A stretch of DNA of 64,000 bases from Saccharococcus thermophilus. Its GTDB lineage: Bacteria > Bacillota > Bacilli > Bacillales > Anoxybacillaceae. The notes beneath the pieces were generated by a model, which did not search any database, had not been told where the DNA came from, and was given only the letters and a program-made list of their open reading frames with translations. Shown piece after piece: positions 36,556 through 43,770 of the stretch. The position numbers were made by a program, and so were the translations under genes. Every line of letters starts with the position of its first letter. Position 1 is the first letter of the stretch. The stretch spans positions 2,976,001-3,040,000 of the forward strand of contig NZ_JAASRS010000001.1 in the NCBI RefSeq assembly GCF_011761475.1. The letters run 5' to 3'.

Positions 36556-37137
36556 ATGAATGAAGCGGTTCTCCTGCAAGTGCTTGACAGGCTTGGCAAT
36601 ATCGAAGGCACATTGCACGATCTTGTCGAAGGGCAAAAACGGTTAGAGGAAGAACAGCTGGCTATCCGAAAAGAGCAAGAAACTATTCGAAAAGAGCAAG
36701 AGGCCATTCGAAAAGAACAAGAAGTTATTCGAAAAGAACAAGAAGCCATCCGAAAAGAGCAGGAATCCATCCGGCAGGAGCAGCAAACGATCCGACAAGA
36801 ACAACAAATACTGCTCCAAGGTCAAAAGCGATTAGAAGAAGAACAAACTTATTTGAAATCCGGACTAAAGGAACTGAACGAACTAATGACGGCACTTCTT
36901 CACCGGCAAGATGAAACAGATGCCAAACTCGAAGCCCTCGCAACGGACGTACACAACATCCACGGTGAAATCACTTCTCTCAAACAAGGCCTTCACGAAC
37001 TCGAGGAAAAAGCAGATTCCCATTACGAGCAACTGAACGAACGGCTAGACAATATTCAGCTTGATGTCGATTTTGCCGTCCATAAAACGACAGAGAACGA
37101 GCGAGAGATATATAAAATGAAAAGCAGGCTCTTTTAG
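36556..37137 (+). CDS. Coiled-coil protein with KEQE heptad repeats, function unknown
   Basis: 193 residues, soluble, all-helical. After MNEAVLLQVLDRLGNIEGTL comes a run of seven-residue repeats of the type IRKEQEA (about residues 36-80), encoded by near-identical 21-bp units. A second coiled-coil half follows (LKQGLHELEEKADSHYEQLNERL shown in part). The layout matches the frameshifted gene at 32567, and the two flank gatCAB. No enzyme motif is present. The near-consensus promoter suggests strong expression. The repeat number could change by slippage. Confidence 0.75.
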   Translation: MNEAVLLQVLDRLGNIEGTLHDLVEGQKRLEEEQLAIRKEQETIRKEQEAIRKEQEVIRKEQEAIRKEQESIRQEQQTIRQEQQILLQGQKRLEEEQTYLKSGLKELNELMTALLHRQDETDAKLEALATDVHNIHGEITSLKQGLHELEEKADSHYEQLNERLDNIQLDVDFAVHKTTENEREIYKMKSRLF

Positions 37138-37196
37138 GCATTTATTACCAAACAGTTCTCGCCCCTCTTACTTTTACAAAAAGGAGAGCAGCCAGC

Positions 37197-37994
37197 ATGG
37201 ATATCACGTTTGACCATCTCGTCCATTTTACAAAAAATCCCAAAGAAGCGAAAACCGCGTTTCAGCTTATCGGATTTCATGCTATAAACGGAGGAAATCA
37301 CCCTTCTTGGGGAACGTATAACTGCCTGAACTACTTTACAGGACTGCGGTACATTGAATGGATTGGCTTTATGGACTTTGATAAAGCGAAAACTTCCGAC
37401 AACGTATTGATCCAGCAAATCGTCGCGGACTCCTCCAAAGGAGAAGGCTTTTCGCAATTGGCATTCCGCACGGACGATATCGATGCTGCCATCGCCCATA
37501 TCCAGGCAAAAGGACTAAAGCCGATAGGCCCCTTTTCCGGAAGCCGAAAACGTGAGGATGGCAAAGTATTAAGCTGGTCGATGCTATTCATTAACGACGA
37601 ACAAGATGACACATGCCGCTATCCGTTTTTTATCCAATGGGGCGAACCCGAAGAGGTCCGCGCTAACGAAATGGCCTCTCTCATGCAGCACAGCATCGGA
37701 ACCCCATCCCTTTCGTATATCGGAGTGAATGTAAGCCATCTTGACAAGTCGTTGCAAAAATATTGCCGCTTATTTGATGTACCTCGCCAGTCCGTAACGG
37801 AAAGCAGCGATGAATTTGGCACCTATTCCGAACTTCCGATTGGAAACATAGCGATACGCTTGTATGAGACAAAAAGCCTCACTATCACCATCGACAGCGC
37901 TCTCATCAACCGTCCGTTTTTATGTGGAATCACCGGAATGCTGGAAAATAAAGTTGTCCATATAAAAAATGGGATTTATCATTTTTCCACGTAA
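37197..37994 (+). CDS. VOC/glyoxalase-like domain protein
   Basis: 265 residues resembling the Glyoxalase_3 branch of the VOC superfamily: start MDITFDHLVHFTKNP with the metal-type histidine, then YIEWIGFMDFD and a second module from about residue 170 (SLSYIGVNVSHLDKSLQKYCRLF). Ribosome site AAGGAG precedes the ATG. Members are small metalloenzymes or binding proteins of varied substrates; none can be named here. Directly behind its stop begins a TnpB fragment, so the region downstream has been rearranged. Confidence 0.75.
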   Translation: MDITFDHLVHFTKNPKEAKTAFQLIGFHAINGGNHPSWGTYNCLNYFTGLRYIEWIGFMDFDKAKTSDNVLIQQIVADSSKGEGFSQLAFRTDDIDAAIAHIQAKGLKPIGPFSGSRKREDGKVLSWSMLFINDEQDDTCRYPFFIQWGEPEEVRANEMASLMQHSIGTPSLSYIGVNVSHLDKSLQKYCRLFDVPRQSVTESSDEFGTYSELPIGNIAIRLYETKSLTITIDSALINRPFLCGITGMLENKVVHIKNGIYHFST

Positions 37995-38921
37995 CGTTTC
38001 AAAGCGTATGAAAACGGAAAAATTGAACTGTCGATGGGCATTCATCACGGGAAAAGCCGATCGTCGTGTATGCGTCGCGTCTGCCAAAGGGAGCGATCAA
38101 AGAAATCGAATGCTGCTTTGATCACGGTCTTTATTTGACCGTGACGTATGAAGATGGGCAAGAGGTCAAAGCGTATGAACTCGGTTCATCCGTCGAGTCG
38201 ATCTTGGGAAAGTGTATACCATTGGAGCGTTTTGCGAAAACGGTCAAGCCCTTCTCATCACTGGAAGAAAAATAAGCTCCCTTCACCAGTTGGGGAATAA
38301 AAAACTGACGGAAATTCAGTTGTGCCAATCTAAATGTCAAAAAGGATCGCGTCAATGGAAAAAGTATGAACGGGCAAAACAATATTTGTTATCAAAATCT
38401 GAAAGACAGTTGCGAGATGCGCTACATAAAATAACGAAACAGTTTGTCGACTGGTGTTTAAATAAAGCAGGCCGCCTCTGATGTGTATATCGGAAACGTC
38501 GAAGTAGTGCAGCGGAACACGAGAAAGAAAAAGCGGGCAAGCCGCAAACAAGCGCAAAACTCCCGAATTGGTCATTTGGGAAAGTGAAGAAGTATTTCCC
38601 TTATAAGCTGACTCAGCATGGCATTCACTTGCATGCAATCGAAGAGTCATATACCAGACAAACATGTCCTGTCTGTCAAAAGAGAAAAAAGTGTCTTCCT
38701 GCCTGTTTGTGTGCCGGTGTGGGTATGAGGAACATCGTGACGTTCATGGAACGAGAAATATCTTAAGCAAAGCACCGCTCGGCACCTTCAAACACTGGAG
38801 CATACAAACGAAGATAACGTATCTACGGATTGCACAAGCAAGAAGTAGTAGAAGGGTTGGACCGCCCCATCGGTGTGGTGCCGATGTTGCTTACGGAATC
38901 CATCGGGAAGGCTTCCGATGA
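37995..38921 (+). pseudogene. Decayed IS200/IS605-type TnpB gene, 5' truncated with several frameshifts
   Basis: Pieces in different frames line up with one TnpB. FKAYENGKIELSMGIHHGK and RLPKGAIKEIECC come first (to about 38150). Then IGAFCENGQALLITGRK with KCQKGSRQWKKY and KQFVDWCLN (38212-38465). Then KVKKYFPYKLTQHGIHLHAIEESY, and last the zinc-ribbon/RuvC end CPVCQK...FVCRCGYEEHRDVHGTRN. The N-terminal third is missing, and there are at least three frame changes plus a stop. TnpB is the RNA-guided nuclease of IS605-like elements; this copy cannot be active. Confidence 0.85.
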
Positions 38922-39026
38922 ATTCATCGAGTAGAAGGAGACCGCGTTCTTCTGCGCAGAAGCTTCTTCGACGGAGATAGTAAGAAACTCCCACCTCTTT
39001 ATGGAATGAAGGTGGGAGAGGTTCAT
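38922..39026 (+). mobile_element. Right end of the IS605-type element, omega-RNA scaffold region
   Basis: Downstream of the TnpB remnant a G+C-richer segment with several short stems ends in the hairpin CTCCCACCT ... AGGTGGGAG (38988-39018) and GAGGTTCA. This is the usual right end of IS1341/IS605 elements, which doubles as the 3' part of the TnpB guide RNA. It looks better preserved than the protein. The exact end is uncertain by a few bases. Confidence 0.6.
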
Positions 39027-39413
39027 TTTAGATTGATGTACTTTGGAGGAGATATTTTCGCACATCGGAATGATCATCTAATTCATGCAATTATATACTG
39101 TGTGTATGATCTTTTAGCCAATCGATTTGAGAAGAAATATTATTTTTCGGTAAAGCATACGCTTATCGTCTTCTTCTTTTTCTTATCTTTGATAAACGAA
39201 GATGGTAAGCGGAAATTCCTCCATGGTTGATGATTTGCTCACCTTTACCATACAGGAAATTTCGCTTTTTTGTATCCTTACGTACCAAAAGACTTGATCG
39301 TCAAGTACATTTTGTGGTGAAGAGCCATAAATATATTTTTGTGATTGATCTCCTTTTAAAAAACTTGAATTTGTCTATCACGGATTCAGGTTATATAGTA
39401 AATTCCACTTTTT
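39027..39413. other. A/T-rich spacer, no gene recognised
   Basis: 387 bp between the TnpB element and the IS982 copy. Only short frames without ribosome sites or family resemblance. Base composition is more A/T-rich than the surrounding genes. Confidence 0.5.
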
Positions 39414-39422
39414 ATACTAAAC

Positions 39423-40423
39423 ACCCGTGGTGCTAGATAAAATCAGACAAGCATAAAAATAGCCCTTGCATGAGGATCTCCTTAAAATGAAAGTGCGACC
39501 AAACATTTAAAAGGAGAATTCACATGCAAGAGCACTTTCATTTTACAACAGATCGAGCCAAACTTCAAAAACAATATGTATCGATTTTGTGTTTTGTATC
39601 AGCTCAACTATCGAGTATCCAGATTCATCTTCAACGTCGAAATCTTCATTTGTTGAAACAGAAGGACGAGGTCATCATCGCCGTCCATATCCTTGGAAAG
39701 TTGTTAGGCTTCACTTCCGAACGGGCTTGGCACCGGTTTGTGATCGGGAATTTGTTTTCCAAGGACTTGTTCCCTGAACGTTCTCGATACAACCGTCGCT
39801 GCCGAGCGCTTGGCTTTGCGATCAAGTGGATGCGGCACCAGCTGGCCAAGCGTGGACAACACCATGCGTATGCGGTCGTGGACAGTTTGCCGATCGAGCT
39901 GTGTCATTCATCCCGAATGTATCGTGCCAAACGGTTTCGTGGAATTGCGGATATTGGCTATTGTGCTTCGAAAAAGATCGCTTTCTATGGGTTGAAACTT
40001 CATCTGCAGGTCACCGACCAAGGGCTTCCGATGGGATATGTCGTCACTGAAGCGTCTTGTCACGATCGGGTGGCCGCTGAAACCGTCATGACGCAAATTC
40101 CACATCCATATAACCCAGGTGACAAAGGGTACATCAGCCAAAAACTACAAAAGAAGCTGTACGAAGAGCATCGAGTCGCTTTTTGGACGCCCGTTCGAAA
40201 AAATCAGCGAATTCTCCAATCCGACGCATGGAAACAGTGGATGAAACGAAAACGCAAAGTGATTGAAACCGTGTTTTCGATTTTAGTCGATTCGTATCGG
40301 ATCACCGAGATTCGAGCGAACTCGGTTTCTGGATTTGAAACGGCACTGGATGGTATTTTACTGGCTTACTCCCTTGTTGTTCTTGGGCTAGTTGAGTGTT
40401 AAAACTCAACTAGCACCACGGGT
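39423..40423 (+). mobile_element. IS982-family insertion sequence, copy 2 (1001 bp)
   Basis: Same 14-bp terminal repeats as copy 1 (ACCCGTGGTGCTAG). The 9-bp target ATACTAAAC is duplicated at 39414-39422 and 40424-40432, so this is a clean transposition. The right duplication ends one base before the stop codon of the HEAT-repeat gene. Confidence 0.96.
39524..40402 (+). CDS. IS982-family transposase
   Basis: 292 residues, intact, nearly identical to the product of copy 1. Catalytic DDE blocks VVDSLPIELC, NPGDKGYISQK and KRKVIETVFSILVD are present. AAAGGAG precedes the ATG. Confidence 0.93.
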   Translation: MQEHFHFTTDRAKLQKQYVSILCFVSAQLSSIQIHLQRRNLHLLKQKDEVIIAVHILGKLLGFTSERAWHRFVIGNLFSKDLFPERSRYNRRCRALGFAIKWMRHQLAKRGQHHAYAVVDSLPIELCHSSRMYRAKRFRGIADIGYCASKKIAFYGLKLHLQVTDQGLPMGYVVTEASCHDRVAAETVMTQIPHPYNPGDKGYISQKLQKKLYEEHRVAFWTPVRKNQRILQSDAWKQWMKRKRKVIETVFSILVDSYRITEIRANSVSGFETALDGILLAYSLVVLGLVEC

Positions 40424-40432
40424 ATACTAAAC

Positions 40433-40959
40433 TTATTCTTTCAGTTCGTCGATCTTGCGATTCATCGCTTTGAACAAAGCTTCCGCCGCCGCCAGATGTT
40501 TATATTTGTCGTTGCTGTTGTTCCATCCTTCTTGCAAGATCGGGAGAGCATGTAGCTTGGTCGGATTGTTCATGACTAACGCCCAAGCTGCCCAAAACTG
40601 TACCTCCTTATCCTCATTTTTTAGACACTGTTCAAGCGCTTCCTCTGCAGCGGGACCGATTCTCATCAGGGACAAGGCAGCAGACATGCGTGCCTCCTGA
40701 TTGCCATCTTTCAAGAACTGAATAAGTTCAGGGACCGCTTGCGACGCAACAGGTCCAAGCTCCCCGAGCACAACAGCAGAAATTGACCGTACATTGTGAT
40801 CAGAGGATCCCTTAACCCTTCGACTAATGCAGGCACTGATGCATCTCCCTGTTTGATTAGCGTTTTAGCGGCCTCCCACATCGACTCCCTTTTTCCCAAC
40901 GCTTGCACGTAAGAGGTGAGAGCGTTTGTTTCTTTCTTCATCAAATCTTTTGGATCCAT
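40433..40959 (-). pseudogene. HEAT-repeat protein, split by a one-base frameshift
   Basis: The first frame (40959 leftward, MDPKDLMKKETNALTSYVQA) and the second frame (SSDHNVRSISAVVLGELGPV onward, ending IDELKE) together make one protein of about 175 residues with HEAT/PBS-lyase-like repeats (VPELIQFLKDGNQEAR, ALEQCLKNEDKEVQ). One base appears to be lost around GGGATCCTCTGATC (about 40800). It lies 45 bp after the permease gene on the same strand and is probably the last gene of the comQX-like operon. HEAT repeats bind proteins; no more specific role can be given. Confidence 0.7.
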
Positions 40960-41004
40960 ATTATTTTCACATTCCTTTCTTTTTAATCATTTTCATCTAG
41001 CTTC

Positions 41005-42213
41005 TTATAAGTTTGGTGGAAACTTATAAGAACTAGGAGGTGTTACCCAGGAAGGGCCAATTTGCAAGACAATTTCCTCATGAGCATCTAAGATTATATT
41101 CGACGGGTCGCCTGTATATTCCTTGCCATTGACATAGGCTTTCACTTCCGTACCACTTGGTGCCACCCAATCAGCAACCTGCTTTTTCGACAATGGTTTG
41201 TGCCAGATTAGAAAAAATTCGCCTAGCGTATAATCCTTTTTCACTGGCGACTCTACATGAATAATACCGGAATCATCATGAGTATGTAGCCAATACATAC
41301 AACCACCCTTTTCCGAGATTCCGATAAATTTTGGTAGTGTTTGGTGCTTTCCATCGACATAAATATCGAGATGCACATGGATGTGATAGCGGTCTTGCTC
41401 CATCATATCGCATTTGATGCCAGCGATAGCCGGTTGTGGTTCAAGATGAGTTCGGTTATAAATAAGATATCCTGTAAAGGCAAGAACTGCACAAATAGAG
41501 ATTGCCAAAATGGAGGACGTGTAATCCCATTTTTTGGCCATCCCCGCCTGTCCTCCCTTTAGCGTGCTGCTTTTGAGAAACCGTAGGGCCGCTATCCAAG
41601 TCAACCATCCAGCCAGAAGATCACTCACCAACAACACTGGTGCAGGATTGCCGTCTAACCGAACAGTCACTTCCATCAGAAGAAAGTTAAGCAGAATAGC
41701 CACGAAAAATAAACGAAAGACATTATAAAAATACGAGACAGGAGTCACTCGACCGTCTTGGAAATTGGCCCGAGCAATGCTCATAATGCGAATACTATAT
41801 GTAATTACCACCACTCCGATACAAATGGCAAAAAGATCAATAATTCGATCGATCTTCCACTGGGCAGCGAAACCACCCACGACCAAATACATCAACAGGT
41901 TAAACAGCGCAAATAACAGATAGGGTATCTCAGAACCGATCACTTTCTTGCTTAGTTTACCAGGCAAAAGCATCAAGTCTCCCGTCTGCAGATGACGCAT
42001 CGTACCCGAGTAATAGCCGCTGAACAGAGTAGAAAAGGCAACTAGTATCGGCAAAAAATAGAGCAGCAAGGAGTACTTGCGAGCCACCAAAGCTACAACC
42101 GCAACCGACAACAGAAATTGAAAAGTCATTCGTAGCCGCCTTCTGCGTAACACTGCTAACTCCATCCATAGAAAAGCCCACTCTTTGCGATACTTTGCGC
42201 CCCCCCCCGCCAA
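41005..42213 (-). CDS. ABC exporter permease part 2 with a C-terminal His-rich extracellular domain
   Basis: 402 residues from a TTG at 42213. About six hydrophobic segments fill residues 25-265. Then comes a soluble domain with HIHVHLDIYVDGKHQ, MYWLHTHDDSGIIHVESP and YTLGEFFLIWH. Such HxHxHLDIYV...WLHTHD...GIIHIESP domains occur in uncharacterised secreted or membrane proteins; the histidines could bind a metal. The start region overlaps the end of the preceding permease in another frame, and removing one G from the G9 run at 42200-42208 would fuse both into one protein of about 690 residues. The current start is therefore doubtful. Confidence 0.65.
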   Translation of the reverse strand: MAGGGAKYRKEWAFLWMELAVLRRRRLRMTFQFLLSVAVVALVARKYSLLLYFLPILVAFSTLFSGYYSGTMRHLQTGDLMLLPGKLSKKVIGSEIPYLLFALFNLLMYLVVGGFAAQWKIDRIIDLFAICIGVVVITYSIRIMSIARANFQDGRVTPVSYFYNVFRLFFVAILLNFLLMEVTVRLDGNPAPVLLVSDLLAGWLTWIAALRFLKSSTLKGGQAGMAKKWDYTSSILAISICAVLAFTGYLIYNRTHLEPQPAIAGIKCDMMEQDRYHIHVHLDIYVDGKHQTLPKFIGISEKGGCMYWLHTHDDSGIIHVESPVKKDYTLGEFFLIWHKPLSKKQVADWVAPSGTEVKAYVNGKEYTGDPSNIILDAHEEIVLQIGPSWVTPPSSYKFPPNL

Positions 42214-43043
42214 GAAGTGGCGCCTTTCTTATACTTAGTTGTTGACATCGGCATGTTGTTCCGGCTTGCTATGTCTGCCCAATAAATGGCGTCCATCACA
42301 GCATTCTCTTTGATTTTGCTCTGCGAGGGAACGAACAAAAAGATCAACCCAACCAGGATGATAAGACCAATCTCCAAAAATCCCAAAGAATTAGTCAATC
42401 CAATCATAACTCCTCCCATACCTTGGGCAAGTACGAACAATGAGCCAGCCAACAAACCATGAACAATTTTTCCGTCCTTTAACAGCATCACGACCAAACT
42501 TAGGATAAGCAAACCACCAATCAACGAAAACCAAAAGAGCAATTTAGAAAGGAGTTTATGTCCACGGGTGCAGGAAGCTCCTACCTGCCACAAGGAAAGG
42601 GCAAAAAGGACGGGTAAACCGTACAGCACACTAAGAAAATCGAAATTTGAAATGCCCTTCAACAATAGATTTGCCAAGTTTGCCATCAGAGCTGACAACA
42701 GCCAAATACCAAATCGAAGCAATCCTCTCCAGACGGCAACGGCAAGAGCAACCTTTCGAATTGAATAAGGGGTCGTATATATCCAAAATACATCTTCCAT
42801 TTTACTTGGCAATTGAGTGGAAGTAGGCCCTATCAATGAAAAAAACAAAAGCATTCCAATAAGACCCCATCCAATGGTAGTGGCACTTGATTGCATATCA
42901 TTCAAATGGGACAAAACCAAGTATTGAGCGGCAAACGAAAGAGCGAAAAAAACACTCGAAACCAACAGCATTCCACGGACTCCCATCCCGGTGCGAAGTT
43001 GACGGATGCTGTTAAGCGCCAAAAGGTGTAGGATCCTAATCAT
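42156..43043 (-). CDS. ABC exporter permease part 1
   Basis: 295 residues from the ATG at 43043 (MIRILHLLALNSIRQLRTG); the longer upstream frame lies in the ATPase gene. Six or so helices (MLLVSSVFFALSFAAQYLVL, TIGWGLIGMLLFFSLIG, LVVMLLKDGKIVHGLL and others). It resembles the first half of Firmicute 'putative ABC exporter' permeases. Stop codon falls 13 codons after a run of nine G; see the neighbouring entry. It overlaps the ATPase gene by 8 bp, so the two are coupled. Confidence 0.65.
   Translation of the reverse strand: MIRILHLLALNSIRQLRTGMGVRGMLLVSSVFFALSFAAQYLVLSHLNDMQSSATTIGWGLIGMLLFFSLIGPTSTQLPSKMEDVFWIYTTPYSIRKVALAVAVWRGLLRFGIWLLSALMANLANLLLKGISNFDFLSVLYGLPVLFALSLWQVGASCTRGHKLLSKLLFWFSLIGGLLILSLVVMLLKDGKIVHGLLAGSLFVLAQGMGGVMIGLTNSLGFLEIGLIILVGLIFLFVPSQSKIKENAVMDAIYWADIASRNNMPMSTTKYKKGATSWRGGAQSIAKSGLFYGWS
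42200..42208. repeat. Homopolymer run of nine C (G on the coding strand)
   Basis: Nine consecutive C on the plus strand inside the permease coding region, where the two permease frames meet. With eight G the two frames join without a stop. Runs like this are classic slippage sites and also common places for sequencing error. Confidence 0.9.
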
Positions 43044-43770
43044 CCTTTTTCTCCCCCTTAAGCAGATTGACAATCTGCTCTTGCCAGTGTTGAAATTTCT
43101 CTTCCTCCGTCGGAACCATATCTTCTCTAATCACTTGCCCCTGAGAGAGCACGACAACACGCGTTGCGACTTTACAGAGAAAATCAAGGTTATGCGTAGA
43201 AACCAGCACACCCGCTCCCTGTTGAGCTTTGACTTTCAGCCAATCGATTAGCCATTGGATCGAGACGGGATCTAGGCCAGCTGTCGGTTCATCCAAAACA
43301 TAAAGAGAGGCATTTTGTAAAACCGCTCCTGCCAAAATTACCCGTTGACGCTGCCCACGAGACAACTCGCCACCCATACGAGTTGCAAATTCAAAAAGCC
43401 CTACTTCTTGCAAAGCCGCTTCTACAAGCATCTTAATATCTCCTTTAAGATCAAATGCCTTTGCTCGGAAATAGAGGTGCTCTTCGACTGTCAAGAGCGG
43501 ATACAGATTCGGATTATCGGGAATAAAGGCAATGGATTTCAAAGCTTCAGGTGACCCAGCTGGTAATTCACCAACTGTCACGCTGCCCGTATTCGGACCT
43601 AACAGACCAAGACAACAGCGAATGGTAGTGGTTTTTCCTGCTCCATTCGCTCCTAGTAGTCCCACAATTTCTCCTTGATTCACGGTAAAATGAACATTAT
43701 GAATTCCTGAACCATTGCGGTATCGTTTGGTTATATTCTTAACAGTCAGAATATTATTCATTCTTCCCAC
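43036..43770 (-). CDS. ABC transporter ATP-binding protein
   Basis: 244 residues. Walker A GLLGANGAGKTTTIRCCLG, Q-loop FIPDNPNLYP, signature GGELSRGQRQRVILAGA, Walker B SLYVLDEPTAGLDP, H-loop VSTHNLDFL. Most similar to ATPases of drug, antibiotic or lantibiotic-immunity exporters (CcmA type). Its start abuts the stop of the ComP-like protease gene (no gap) and its end overlaps the permease. It should energise the split permease; the cargo is unknown, with a pheromone or antimicrobial peptide as possibilities. Confidence 0.88.
   Translation of the reverse strand: MGRMNNILTVKNITKRYRNGSGIHNVHFTVNQGEIVGLLGANGAGKTTTIRCCLGLLGPNTGSVTVGELPAGSPEALKSIAFIPDNPNLYPLLTVEEHLYFRAKAFDLKGDIKMLVEAALQEVGLFEFATRMGGELSRGQRQRVILAGAVLQNASLYVLDEPTAGLDPVSIQWLIDWLKVKAQQGAGVLVSTHNLDFLCKVATRVVVLSQGQVIREDMVPTEEEKFQHWQEQIVNLLKGEKKDD

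Noticed and set aside
36643..36943. Hydrophobic leucine/phenylalanine-rich frames antisense to the 36556 coiled-coil gene
   Set aside because: They are the complement of the KEQE repeats and lack ribosome sites.
39027..39413. Small rightward frames between the TnpB element and IS982
   Set aside because: Short, A/T-rich, no ribosome sites and no family resemblance.
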